This document shows positions 18,914-29,819 of a stretch of 64,000 bases of DNA, in pieces. The notes under the pieces were generated by a model. That model saw only the letters and a list, made by a program, of their open reading frames with translations, was not told where the DNA came from and searched no databases. The DNA lies in the NCBI GenBank assembly GCA_963783785.1, contig CAWAOQ010000015.1, positions 1 to 64,000 of the forward strand. The letters run 5' to 3'. The position numbers and the translations under genes are program-made. How positions within the stretch are numbered: the first letter of the stretch is position 1; each line of letters opens with the position of its first letter. This DNA is from CADEEN01 sp963783785. GTDB taxonomy: Bacteria > Pseudomonadota > Gammaproteobacteria > Burkholderiales > Burkholderiaceae_C.

Positions 18914-18961
18914 ACACTATATCTGGGGTATCGGCGATCAACAAGCCACTACCCCTAGCGT
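18914..18961 (-). promoter_or_regulatory. nrdAB promoter with a pair of NrdR-box-like operators
   Basis: On the minus strand, TTGTTG (18939-18944) and TATAGT (18916-18921) are 17 bp apart. ACACTATATCTGGGGT (18914-18929) overlaps the -10 and resembles the NrdR box consensus acaCwAtATaTwGtgt; a weaker copy, CCACTACCCCTAGCGT (18946-18961), lies just upstream of the -35. The two start exactly 32 bp apart, about three helical turns, which is the spacing typical of paired NrdR boxes. NrdR-ATP repression of nrdAB is therefore likely. Confidence 0.65.
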
Positions 18962-18963
18962 TC

Positions 18964-19560
18964 TTATCGGTGACTTCCCCGATGGCCGGTCAGCAACGCC
19001 CCGGCTACACGAGGCCGGCCGGCCAGGGCCCGGGCCAGACCGCGCCAATCGAAGCCAGGGCCGGGATCGTGCTTGCGGCCGGGCGCAATGTGTTCGTGGC
19101 CGACCACCGCGTCGATCGGATAGCGCCGCGCCATCGCCCGCAACAGGCGCACCAGCGCCAGATACTGCGCAGCCTCGAAGGGCTCGCCCTCGAGCCCTTC
19201 GATCTCGATACCCACCGAAAAGTCGTTGCACTCGTCGCGGCCTGCCCAGCAGGATGCCCCCGCGTGCCAGGCACGCGCGTCGCACGACACGAACTGCAGC
19301 ACGCGGCCGTCGCGGCGGATGAAGAAATGCGCCGACACCCGCAAGCCGCGCAGGCCCTCGAAATAGGGGTGCGCGGCGTGATCGAGGGTGTTGGTGAACA
19401 GGCGCTCGACGGCGTCACCGCCGTAGCGGCCGGGTGGCAAGCTGATCGAGTGCAGCACCGCCAACGTCACGCGTTCGCCAGGCGGCCGCTCGCCAAAGTT
19501 CGGCGATGGCACCCATCGCGCGGGATGCCACCACCCGGCCTGCCAGACTGCGCGCTTCAA
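18964..19560 (-). CDS. ampD: 1,6-anhydro-N-acetylmuramyl-L-alanine amidase AmpD
   Basis: Cytoplasmic zinc amidase recycling muropeptides. The 198-residue protein begins KRAVWQAGWWHPARWVPSPNFGERP, typical of the family. Zinc ligands are in LAVLHSISLP, ARAWHAG and the final KHDPGPGFDW; VGHEHIAPGRKHDPG is diagnostic. The start is a TTG at 19560, immediately after the pilR stop at 19564-19566. The gene is last in a minus-strand run from ccsA-like through pilS and pilR, and the nrdAB promoter begins just downstream. Confidence 0.94.
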   Translation of the reverse strand: MKRAVWQAGWWHPARWVPSPNFGERPPGERVTLAVLHSISLPPGRYGGDAVERLFTNTLDHAAHPYFEGLRGLRVSAHFFIRRDGRVLQFVSCDARAWHAGASCWAGRDECNDFSVGIEIEGLEGEPFEAAQYLALVRLLRAMARRYPIDAVVGHEHIAPGRKHDPGPGFDWRGLARALAGRPRVAGALLTGHRGSHR

Positions 19561-19563
19561 CGG

Positions 19564-21116
<1,553 letters not shown>

Positions 21117-21120
<4 letters not shown>

Positions 21121-23106
21121 GGCAGCAGGCGGTCCTGGCTCGGCGTTGGCGCAGTGGTGGCAACCAACCGCATCGTCACCACGAACTCGTTGCGGTGCGC
21201 TGCTACCGTCGGGATGCTGCCAGTAATCGATGCTGCCGCCGTAGCGTTCGCACAGCTCGCGGCAAATATACAGGCCCAGCCCCGTGCCGCGGCTTCGCGA
21301 CGAGAAGAATGGTTCGAACAGATACGGTTCGATATCCGGCGGAATCGCCTCGCCATCGCTGGCCAGCGACAGCCGGGCCTGCGCCCCGCCAAGCGATTCG
21401 GCGCGCAGCACGATCGCCCCTGGCTGGTCGCTGGCGTGCCGGCGGGCGTTGTCGAGCAGGTTGACCAGCACCCGGCGCAAGTGCTCGGGATCGAACATCA
21501 CCTGCGTCGGCTCGATGGGCAGATCCACCTGCAAACGGCCTCCGGTTCCGAGCGCGAAGTTGTCGGTGCGCGCCCAGTCGGCGACGATGCGCCCGACCTC
21601 GGCACCGAGGTCGATGGCGCGCGGCGTCGCGTCGATGCCCGGTGCCACCTCCATCACGTCGTCGACCAGGCGTTTGAGCCGCTGGACGTTGTCGTCCACC
21701 ATGCCCGTCAGCATCTCCTGCTCGGCGCCAACCGCCTCTTCGCGGAGCAGTGCGTTGGCCTGCGCGATCGCTGCCAGCGGATTGCGAATCTCGTGGGCGA
21801 TGCCTGCCGACACGCGGCCCATCGCGGCCAGCTTCTCCTGCCGCGTGCGCGCCTGCACGCTGCGCAGGTCTTCGACGAACAGCACGCAGAACGCATCGGC
21901 GCCTGGCGCGCCATCGCCAACCCGGCCAGCGGCGTCGACGCCCTTGTCAGCGCCGCGGCGCGTGAAACGCGCGCGCAGGCGCAGCGTGCGCGTCACGCCA
22001 CTGCTGAAGCGCAACGTCGCGTCGTGCGCCCCTTCGGGCCAGCGACCGCTTTCAAACGCGCGCTGCACAAGGCCGGCCAGCTCGGCCCATGCCGGCTCGT
22101 CCTGCAGCTGAAACGGCGCCGCGCTGCCAAGCCCCTGCGCTGCCAGCAGACGGCGGGCTGCCGGGTTGGCGGCGCGAACGCGGGCGCGAGGGTCGACGAC
22201 CAGCACGCCATCGACCATCTCCTCGATCACCAGCCGATTGAGTTGCGCCTGCTGACGCGCCAACTCGAGGCTGCCCCGCGCCGCCTGCTCCTCGCGCGCC
22301 AGGCGCCCGGCCAGCTCACCGGTCAGCAGTGTGATGACGAAGAAGCCGATGCCGGCCAGGCCGGCCGGCGCCATCGCCGCGGTCAGGTCGCCGGCGTTGA
22401 GGCCACTGCGCCAGGCCGCGACCAGCAGCATCAGCGACACCGCCGCAGCGGTGGCCAGCGCCGGCACCCGCGCCGTCAGCACGCCGCCCATCATCACCGG
22501 CAGCACCAGCAGCGCGACGTAGTTGAATGTGATGCCGGGGTCGAGCGCATGCAAGGTCGAGAAGGTCAGCAGGTCGAAGCCGATCGTCACGAGCCATTGC
22601 CGGCGGGTCAGCCGTGCCTGTTCACGCGCGCTGCCCCGGAACCGTGGCAGGACCCACAGCGTCAACGCCTGTGCCGCATAGAGAATGCACACCGTGAGTG
22701 CAGCCACCGCGCGCACGCCGAGCAGGCTGCCGACGATCTGCGTCAACAGCAGCGCCACGCCAAGCACCGCTCGCGCGCCGACGAAGATGCGGTACAGGCG
22801 CTCGAACGTGCTGCTGCCCGCGGAGACGATGCGCCGCGCCTCGCGCGACAGGAAGCGGCTGTCGGCAGGTTGCGAGTTGTCGCCCCAGCCAGGCACGAAA
22901 CGGTCCCGGCGGTTGCCTTCTTCGGTACCGGTCCCGGCTCCGGTGCCGGCCTGGGCGCCACGGCGTCTGCCGCTGGTGCCGAGGGCGTCGAACAGCGACT
23001 CCTCCGTCAGCGTGGCCGACCACGGTCGCGATTCGCGCGCCTGGCGACGGCGGTCGCCACGGCGCCGATCCGGCGCGGTCGCGGCCGTGGCCGTGCGGTC
23101 GTTCAT
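21117..23106 (-). CDS. pilS: Membrane sensor histidine kinase PilS, one frameshift near the C-terminus
   Basis: Sensor kinase of about 663 residues. After a charged N-terminus come about six membrane segments (for example VLGVALLLTQIVGSLLGVRA and VALLVLPVMMGGVLTA), a PAS-like region (LVIEEMVDGVLVVDPRARVRA), the H-box VSAGIAHEIRNPLAAIAQAN, the N-box VLVNLLDNARRHAS and the G-box GTGLGLYICRELCERYGGSI. Near 21200 an indel changes the frame after YWQHPDGS; the family-like ending AHRNEFVVTMRLV lies in the other frame and stops at 21117-21119. Because of the ATGA overlap the shifted frame reads on into PilR, giving a false 1180-residue fusion. Confidence 0.92.
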
Positions 23107-23142
23107 GGGCGCCTCAACATGACCGGCGGACGTGCCGGCGGC

Positions 23143-23376
23143 TCATGGGGCCGACGGCCCGGCGTCGCGATGCGCCGCGCTGCAGTAGCTGCGGCCATTC
23201 GCCAGCAGGGCCTCACTGGCCGGCAGGTGCACACCGCAGTGCGCGCACGCAACCATGCCCTCCAGCGGCGGCGAAGGTGCCGGTGCGTCCCGGTCACGCC
23301 GCTGGCCCCTGCGTGAGCGACCGAACAGCAGCCACCCCAACAAGGCCAAGGCCAGCACGACGACCAGCAGCTTCAT
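23143..23376 (-). CDS. PP0621-like small membrane protein with a zinc-ribbon-like tail
   Basis: A 77-residue protein with one N-terminal membrane helix (KLLVVVLALALLGWLLF), a basic stretch and a tail MVACAHCGVHLPASEAL followed by GRSYCSAAHRD; the C-X2-C and CSAAH residues could bind zinc. The ATG at 23376 follows AGGAGG. It lies between the CcsA-like gene and pilS, the usual place for this conserved family of unknown function in Burkholderiales. Confidence 0.8.
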   Translation of the reverse strand: MKLLVVVLALALLGWLLFGRSRRGQRRDRDAPAPSPPLEGMVACAHCGVHLPASEALLANGRSYCSAAHRDAGPSAP

Positions 23377-23388
23377 CACGGGCCCTCC

Positions 23389-24183
23389 TCAGCCGCCGCG
23401 GCGCAGGATCACTTCGAGCACGAAGCGGGAGCCGACGTATGCCAGCAGCAGAAGCACCGCACCAGCATAGACCCAGCGTGTGGCTTGGCGGCCGCGCCAG
23501 CCACGCACGTGACGGCCACCGATCAGCATCGCAAAGGTCGCCCAGCCAAGCAGCGCAAAGACCGTCTTGTGCGGTTCCCAACGACCTGGCGCCATCAGCG
23601 CGCCAAGCAGCAGCGCGGTAGTCAAGACGGCGAAACCGATCTCGACAAATCGGAACGTCAGGCGCTCGAGCTGCAGCAGTGGCAGGCCGCCGTGCACGGA
23701 GGCAGCCTGCGCGGCGCGGCTGCGCAGGCGGCGCTCGGCAGTGTCGAGCAGCAGGGCATGCAACACCGCAACGGCGAGGAGGCCATAGGACACCACGCCG
23801 AGCAGCCAGTGCAGGGGCAGCCAGGCCGAACCGGCATGCGGCCGCGACTCGCCGGGGAAGACGGTGGCCAGCAAGACCACTGCCGCACCGGCCAGTGCCA
23901 GCACGCGGCGTACCGCCGGCAGCGGCAACAGGCGGGTTTCGACACTGTGGACCACGAGCACGATCCAGACCGTGGCCGACAGCGCGGGGGCAAAGCCGAA
24001 GCGCGCCCCAGGCGTGGCGGCTCCGACACCGAGGACGTCCACCGCCAGCGTAACGGCGTGGGCCAGCCAGCCGAGCGCCAGTGCCGCCTCGGGCCAGCGC
24101 GCGCGCGACGCCAACGGCCAAGCCGCGGCGGCATAGCACGCCATCGCCACGAGGCCGGCACCCCAGGCCAGTGTCAGGCCCAT
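23389..24183 (-). CDS. Cytochrome c assembly (CcsA/HemX-like) membrane protein
   Basis: A 264-residue inner-membrane protein of about eight helices (for example TLAWGAGLVAMACYAAAAWPL, VRRVLALAGAAVVLLATVF, LGVVSYGLLAVAVLHALLL). GRWEPHKTVFALLGWATFAM near the C-terminus matches the family, whose members resemble the heme-handling CcsA of cytochrome c biogenesis (often named ypjD). The ATG is at 24183 and ffh diverges 63 bp away. Its real role next to ffh and pilS is unknown. Confidence 0.85.
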   Translation of the reverse strand: MGLTLAWGAGLVAMACYAAAAWPLASRARWPEAALALGWLAHAVTLAVDVLGVGAATPGARFGFAPALSATVWIVLVVHSVETRLLPLPAVRRVLALAGAAVVLLATVFPGESRPHAGSAWLPLHWLLGVVSYGLLAVAVLHALLLDTAERRLRSRAAQAASVHGGLPLLQLERLTFRFVEIGFAVLTTALLLGALMAPGRWEPHKTVFALLGWATFAMLIGGRHVRGWRGRQATRWVYAGAVLLLLAYVGSRFVLEVILRRGG

Positions 24184-24246
24184 CGGGCAACGAGGCGCAA
24201 AGTTAAACTCATGCGCTCAGTGTACTTTCGGCTGCCGCCGCTCTCG

Positions 24247-25647
24247 ATGGCTTCGACTCTCTCTGATCGTCTGTCACGCCTGGTCAAGACCATGCGCGGC
24301 CAGGCGCGCATCACCGACAGCAACGTCGCCGACATGCTGCGCGAGGTGCGCATGGCGCTGCTCGAGGCCGATGTCGCGCTGCCGGTGGTGCGCGATTTCG
24401 TCGCCCGCGTCAAGGAGAAGGCGCTGGGGCAGGAAGTCGTGGGTTCGCTCAACCCGGGCCAGGCGTTGGTCGGGATCGTGCACAAGGAGCTGGCCCGCAC
24501 GATGGGCGCGAGCGATGACGACGGCACCCACAAGGGTGCCGTGGCCGAGCTCAACCTGGCGACGCAGCCGCCTGCCGTGATCCTGATGGCCGGTCTGCAA
24601 GGCGCCGGCAAGACGACGACGACGGCCAAACTGGCCAAGCACCTGATCGACAAGCGCAAGAAGAAGGTGCTGACGGTCTCGGCAGACGTCTACCGCCCAG
24701 CCGCCATCGAGCAGTTGAAGACCGTGACCCGTCAGGCCGGCGCCGAATGGTTCCCGTCGACGCCGGACCAGGCGCCGCGCGAAATCGCCTTGGCCGCGCT
24801 CGACCACGCCAAGCGCCATTACTTCGATGTCCTGCTGGTGGACACCGCCGGCCGGCTGGCGATCGACGAGGCGTTGATGTCCGAGATCCGCGAGTTGCAC
24901 GCGGTCCTGAATCCGGTCGAGACGTTGTTCATCGTCGATGCGATGCAGGGCCAGGACGCGGTCAACACTGCCAGGGCCTTCAAGGAGGCGCTGCCGCTGA
25001 CCGGCGTGGTGCTGACCAAGCTCGACGGCGATTCGCGCGGCGGTGCGGCGTTGTCGGTGCGGCAGGTCACCGGAGCGCCGATCAAGTTCGCCGGCGTGTC
25101 GGAGAAGATCGACGGTCTGGAGGTCTTCGACGCCGAGCGCCATGCCGGCCGCGTGCTCGGCATGGGCGACATCGTGGCGCTGGTCGAGGAGGTGCAAAAG
25201 GGCGTCGACCTCGTGGCGGCGGAAAAGCTCGCGGCCAAGGTCAAGAGCGGCGACGGTTTCGATCTCAATGACTTCCTGTCACAGATCTCGCAAATGAAGA
25301 AGATGGGCGGCCTGACCTCCCTGATGGACAAGCTGCCAAGCCAGTTGACGGCCAAGGCCGGCAAACTGGGGGTCGCCGACATGGACCGCGCCGAACGGGA
25401 CGTTCGCCGGATGGAGGGCATCATCTGCTCGATGACTGCGCTGGAGCGGCGCAAGCCCGAACTGATCAAGGCCACCCGCAAGCGCCGCATCGCCGCCGGG
25501 GCCGGGGTCCAGGTGCAAGAGGTCAACCGCCTGCTCAACCAGTTCGAACAGATGCAGGCGATGATGAAGAAGATGAAAGGGGGTGGCCTGGCCAAGATGA
25601 TGAAGCGCATGGGCGGCGCCGGCGGGGGCCGAGGGCTGTTCGGCTGA
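24247..25647 (+). CDS. ffh: Signal recognition particle GTPase Ffh
   Basis: SRP54 protein, 466 residues, which binds 4.5S RNA and signal sequences and docks to FtsY. N domain: LSDRLSRLVKTMRGQARITD. G domain: MAGLQGAGKTTTTAKLAKHL (G1), LVDTAGRLAIDE (G3), LTKLDGDSRGGAALS (G4). M domain is Met-rich: FEQMQAMMKKMKGGGLAKM. I chose the ATG at 24247 (MASTLSDRL); a frame-open extension upstream (MRSVYFRLPPLS) is not family-like. The frame is intact. Confidence 0.97.
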   Translation: MASTLSDRLSRLVKTMRGQARITDSNVADMLREVRMALLEADVALPVVRDFVARVKEKALGQEVVGSLNPGQALVGIVHKELARTMGASDDDGTHKGAVAELNLATQPPAVILMAGLQGAGKTTTTAKLAKHLIDKRKKKVLTVSADVYRPAAIEQLKTVTRQAGAEWFPSTPDQAPREIALAALDHAKRHYFDVLLVDTAGRLAIDEALMSEIRELHAVLNPVETLFIVDAMQGQDAVNTARAFKEALPLTGVVLTKLDGDSRGGAALSVRQVTGAPIKFAGVSEKIDGLEVFDAERHAGRVLGMGDIVALVEEVQKGVDLVAAEKLAAKVKSGDGFDLNDFLSQISQMKKMGGLTSLMDKLPSQLTAKAGKLGVADMDRAERDVRRMEGIICSMTALERRKPELIKATRKRRIAAGAGVQVQEVNRLLNQFEQMQAMMKKMKGGGLAKMMKRMGGAGGGRGLFG

Positions 25648-25763
25648 CTCCGGCAGACGCTGTGCAGGGGCCGACGCTCATTGTTGGGGATGGCACACCG
25701 GCACGACGGCGTTTAAGGTTCCACTTTTCTGGCGTCGACTGTTCTCAACGCAAATGCTCAGCC

Positions 25764-26499
25764 ATGTCATTTGAAGTCATCCTGATCGTCACACTGGCCG
25801 TGCTGGCCGCAGCGGGGGCTTTCGTGTACCTGCGCGGTCGCAGGCGCAGCGGCGGCGCCGAGTTGGCGCAGCGCGAGCGCGAAAACCTCGATACGGTCGC
25901 GGCCTGGCCGCCCGAGGCGACGCGCCTGTTGACGGGCAGCGAGCGTGCAGCGCTCGAAGTCCTGGTCAAGGCCCTGCCGGAGTGCATGATCTTCTCGCAG
26001 GTGCCGCTGGCGCGATTCATCCGGGTCCCGCGGCGCCACTCCTATGCCGAGTGGCTCACCCGCGTCGGTCACCTGAGTGTGGACTTTCTGATCTGCGACC
26101 GCGCCTCGCTGGTGATCGGCGCCGTGGCATTGCAAACCAGCCAGGACAGCGAGCGTGCCGAGCGCCGCCGCGTCCGCATGACCCGCGTGCTCAAGTCGGC
26201 AGGGATCAAGGTCTTCGTCTGGCGTGATCAAAGCATCCCTTCGCCCGAGGCCGCGCGCGACCAGATCGTGCAGCGCACCGGTGTGCCGTCAGCGGTGCCG
26301 ACGTCGGTCAGGGACGAGGGCGCGGAGCCGCTGCCGCGGCCGACCACCGCAGCCACGGAAAAGATTCCGGTGGCCGAGGTGGTGGCCGAGGTGCACGCCG
26401 ACGGGCTGCGGTTCGAGCCGCCATCGTCGACCTGGTTCGATGATCTCGACAGCGGCCCGACGCCGCTTGACCCGGCGCGCAAGCGCGACCGGCACGTAG
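25764..26499 (+). CDS. DUF2726 protein with N-terminal membrane anchor
   Basis: Begins at the ATG at 25764 with one membrane helix (EVILIVTLAVLAAAGAFVYLRG), then a DUF2726 domain from about residue 50 to 170 (LTGSERAALEVLVKALPECM, VDFLICDRASLVIGAVAL, RVLKSAGIKVFVWR), related to nuclease-like folds, and a low-complexity tail (SSTWFDDLDSGPTPLDPARK). The open frame would run antisense over ftsY to 27038, which is unlikely; a stop in the next frame at 26497-26499, just short of the ftsY end, suggests one lost base near the 3' end, so the end given is inferred. Confidence 0.7.
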
Positions 26500-26510
26500 A
26501 CGCCAGCCCG

Positions 26511-27525
26511 TCAGTCGAGCAGTGCGTGCGCGAACTCGCGCGCGTTGAAGGTCTCCAGGTCTTCAAGTTGCTCGCCAACACCGATGAAGTAGACCGGAAC
26601 GGCACCCCCCGGGCGTTCGCGCGCCCACAGCGCGATCGCTGCCAGCACGCCACCCTTGGCGGTGCCGTCGAGCTTGGTGACGACCAGGCCGGTCAGTTGC
26701 AACGCCTCATCGAAGGCCTTGACCTGGGCCAGCGCGTTCTGGCCGGTGTTGCCGTCGATCACCAACAACACCTCGTGCGGCGCGCCTTCCTGCGCCTTGG
26801 CGATGGTGCGCTTGATCTTCTTCAACTCCTCCATCAGGTGCAATTGCGTCGGCAGTCGCCCGGCAGTGTCGGCAATGACGACGTCGCAGCCGCGCGCGCG
26901 GCCGGCCGTCACCGCATCGAAGGTGACCGACGCCGGATCGCCCCCCTCCTGACTGACGATCTCGACCTGATTGCGCCCAGCCCACGCCGCCAGTTGCTCG
27001 CGGGCTGCGGCGCGAAAGGTGTCGGCTGCGGCCAATAGCACCTTCTGATTCGCACCGGCCAAGTGGCAGGTCAGCTTGCCGATGCTGGTGGTCTTGCCGG
27101 CGCCATTGACACCGACGACCATCATCACGGTCGGCGTCGCCGCCCCGAGTTGGAGCGGACGCTGCAGCGGACCCAGCAACTCGGCCAGCGCATCGGCCAA
27201 GAGCGACTTCACCGCGATCGGGTCGGCGGCTTGTTGGGCCTTGACCCGGCGCTTCAGGTCGTCGAGCAGGTACTCGGTGGCCCTGACGCCCGCATCGGCC
27301 ATCAGCAAGGCTGCCTCGAGCTCTTCGTAGAGCGCGTCATCGATGCGCGTGCCGGTGAAGACCTGCGCGATGCTCGAACCCGTCTTGCGCAGCCCGGCTC
27401 GCAAGCGATCGAACCACGGCCTTCGCCCCGGCTGCGCAGCGGCTCCAGGCTCGGTGGTGCGCAACGGGCGCGGACGCAACAGCGACCGGCTCGGTGATTG
27501 CCTTCTTCTTGAAGAAACTGAACAT
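26511..27525 (-). CDS. ftsY: SRP receptor FtsY, one frameshift near the N-terminus
   Basis: Membrane-associated GTPase that receives SRP-ribosome complexes. NG domain: ALYEELEAALLMADAGVRAT, VNGAGKTTSIGKLTCHL (G1), DTAGRLPTQLHLMEELKK (G3), VTKLDGTAKGG (G4), FIGVGEQLEDLETFNAREFA. The true start is the ATG at 27525 (MFSFFKKKAITEPVAVA), a classic FtsY N-terminus, which lies in a different frame from the body; one indel between about 27440 and 27500 joins them. The corrected protein is about 338 residues. It converges with the DUF2726 gene; ftsY is essential, so the frameshift is a sequence error. Confidence 0.94.
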
Positions 27526-27580
27526 CGAAGAGAGCAGCGCCAGCACTCCGGGCGCCCACTAGCCGGGCGGACCGGATCGC

Positions 27581-27586
27581 TATAAT
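27581..27586 (+). promoter_or_regulatory. -10 element of tRNA-Met
   Basis: TATAAT ends 10 bp before the mature tRNA 5' end, so transcription would start a few bases upstream of the tRNA. No good -35 hexamer is visible at the usual distance. Confidence 0.55.
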
Positions 27587-27596
27587 CACAGGCTCA

Positions 27597-27673
<77 letters not shown>

Positions 27674-27681
27674 CAAAATGC

Positions 27682-27712
27682 ACAGCCCGCGCTTCCATGC
27701 TGGGCTGTTTTT
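27682..27712 (+). terminator. Intrinsic terminator after tRNA-Met
   Basis: Inverted repeat ACAGCCC (27682-27688) and GGGCTGT (27702-27708) with a 13-nt loop, followed by T residues to 27712. Confidence 0.75.
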
Positions 27713-27763
27713 CATTGCGACGGGTTATCTTCGGTCCGTCTCCACAGCCACTGGATCCACACC

Positions 27764-28138
27764 ATGCATCGCTGTGTCATCGCCGTCGTGCTCGCCCTGG
27801 CTGCCGCACTGCCCGCCCAGGCCCAGCGCCTGTTCCAGGCCAACGCACTGCGAGGCGAACTCGTCGTCATCCAGCCGCCCGACGTGCTGCTCAATGGCAA
27901 GCCAGCCCGGCTGGCAACGGGCGCACGCATACGCAACCCGCAGAACATGGTCCAGTTGTCGGGCTCGCTGCTGGGCCAGCGCCTGACGGTGAACTACACG
28001 CTTGACCCGACGGGGGCGGTACGCGACGTATGGATCCTCACCGACGCGGAACTGGCCAAGTCGCCCTGGCCGACGACGCCTGCGCAGGCCCAGAGCTGGG
28101 TTTTCGACTCGACGATGCAGACCTGGAGCAAGCCATGA
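27764..28138 (+). CDS. Conserved secreted protein of unknown function
   Basis: A 124-residue protein with a clear signal peptide (VIAVVLALAAALPAQAQ, cleavage after AQA) and a mature domain rich in beta-type sequence (ELVVIQPPDVLLNGKPARL, GSLLGQRLTVNYTLDPTGAV). I do not recognise a named family. The stop overlaps the miaB ATG (ATGA), so the two are co-translated; the link to tRNA modification may be only positional. Confidence 0.8.
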   Translation: MHRCVIAVVLALAAALPAQAQRLFQANALRGELVVIQPPDVLLNGKPARLATGARIRNPQNMVQLSGSLLGQRLTVNYTLDPTGAVRDVWILTDAELAKSPWPTTPAQAQSWVFDSTMQTWSKP

Positions 28139-29479
28139 GCGGTGCCGGCAAGAAGGTCTTCATCAAGACCTTCGGCTGCCAGATGAACGTCTACGACTCG
28201 GACAAGATGGCTGACGTTCTGCGTGCGGCCGACGGCTACGAACCGACCACCGACGTCGAACAGGCCGATCTGGTGCTCTTCAACACTTGTTCCGTGCGCG
28301 AGAAGGCGCAGGAGAAGGTCTTTTCCGACCTCGGCCGCGTCAAGCACCTGAAGACGCAAGGGCGTGCTGATCGGCGTCGGCGGCTGCGTGGCCAGCCAGG
28401 AAGGCGCGGCCATCATCGAGCGCGCGCCATACGTCGACATGGTGTTCGGGCCGCAGACCTTGCATCGGCTGCCGCAGATGATCGCGGCGCGCCAGGCGCA
28501 AGGCCGGCCGCAGGTCGACATCAGCTTTCCAGAAGTCGAGAAGTTCGACCACCTGCCGCCGGCGCGGGTCGAGGGGCCGTGCGCCTTCGTCTCGATCATG
28601 GAGGGTTGTTCGAAGTACTGCTCGTATTGCGTGGTGCCCTACACCCGTGGCGAGGAAGTCAGCCGGCCGTTCGACGACGTGCTGACCGAAGTGGCGGGGC
28701 TGGCAGATCGGGGCGTCAAGGAAGTGACGCTGCTGGGCCAGAATGTCAACGCGTACCGGGGCGCGATGGGCACAAGCGCCGAGATCGCCGACTTCGCGCT
28801 GCTGCTCGAATACGTGCATGAGATTCCGGGTATCGAACGCATTCGCTACACCACGAGCCACCCCAACGAGTTCACCGAGCGGCTGGTCGCAGCCTATGGC
28901 CGACTGCCCAAGCTGGTCAACCACCTGCACTTGCCGGTGCAGCACGGCAGCGACCGCATGCTGGCGGCCATGAAGCGCGGCTACACCGTCATGGAATACA
29001 AGAGCACGGTGCGCAAGCTGCGCGCCGTGCGCCCGGCCATCAGTCTGTCGAGCGACTTCATCGTCGGCTTCCCCGGCGAGAGCGAGGACGACTTCTCTCG
29101 GCTGATGAGGCTCATCGACGACGTCGGCTTCGACAACTCGTTCAGCTTCGTCTTCAGCCCACGCCCAGGTACACCCGCCGCAGCCTTGCCCGACGACACG
29201 CCGCACGCGATCAAGCTGGCTCGACTGCAGGTGCTGCAGTCACGCATCGAAGCTCAGGCGCGTGCAATCAGTGCATCGCGCGTCGGTTCGGTGCAACGCG
29301 TTCTGGTCGAGGGCCCATCGCGCAAGGACGCCAGCGAGCTGATGGGCCGTACCGAGTGCAACCGCATCGTCAACTTCAAGGGCGCATCACGGCTGGTCGG
29401 GCAGATGATCGAGCTGACCGTCACGGCCGCCCACCCGCACTCGCTGCGTGGTGAGATGTTGGTGCGCGAAGCGGCCTGA
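28135..29479 (+). CDS. miaB: tRNA-2-methylthio-N6-dimethylallyladenosine synthase MiaB, one frameshift
   Basis: Radical SAM methylthiotransferase acting on i6A37 of tRNAs. UPF0004 domain cysteines: TFGCQMNVYDSDKM, LFNTCSVREKAQEKV and GGCVASQEG; radical SAM motif CSKYCSYC in IMEGCSKYCSYCVVPYTRG; C-terminal TRAM domain (VLVEGPSRKDASELMGRT). An extra G in the run near 28362 breaks the frame after HLKTQG; removing it restores GVLIGVGGCVASQ. The corrected protein is about 447 residues, the usual length. Confidence 0.95.
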
Positions 29480-29487
29480 CGCTGGTC

Positions 29488-29763
29488 TCAGCGGCGCGCA
29501 AAACCAACCCACCACAGCGCCAGCGCACTGGTCACGACGAGCACGGCGTAGGTGGCCATCTTGCCGTCGCGACCAAACACCAACAACCCCGCCACCAGCG
29601 AAAGCACGCCGGCACAGGCGGTCCACAATGCCATGCGGCGCCACGGGACGGCCGCCAACTCGCGCCGCCAGGACAGCTTGGCCAACGCGGTCGCCAGCAG
29701 CGCCACGCCGAGTGCGGGTGCGATGAAGTTGAGCAGATGCCAGAGGGCGTCGAGAGGCCCCAT
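29488..29763 (-). CDS. Small membrane protein of unknown function
   Basis: A 91-residue protein with three predicted membrane helices (ALWHLLNFIAPALGVALLATAL, ALWTACAGVLSLVAGLLVF, YAVLVVTSALALWWVGFA). It is convergent with miaB (8 bp) and divergent from hemA (56 bp). No family recognised; its conserved-looking composition and clean ends support a real gene. Confidence 0.65.
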   Translation of the reverse strand: MGPLDALWHLLNFIAPALGVALLATALAKLSWRRELAAVPWRRMALWTACAGVLSLVAGLLVFGRDGKMATYAVLVVTSALALWWVGFARR

Positions 29764-29807
29764 CGTCGGGGATGCGGTGCACCAGTCGTAGAGAGACAGG
29801 CGAATTT

Positions 29808-29813
29808 TATAAT
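29808..29813 (+). promoter_or_regulatory. -10 element directly before hemA
   Basis: A perfect TATAAT ends 6 bp before the hemA ATG (29820), so transcription would begin at or next to the start codon. No ribosome site is seen between them. The -35 region is weak (GTCGTA at the 17-bp position). Confidence 0.5.
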
Positions 29814-29819
29814 TTCAAC

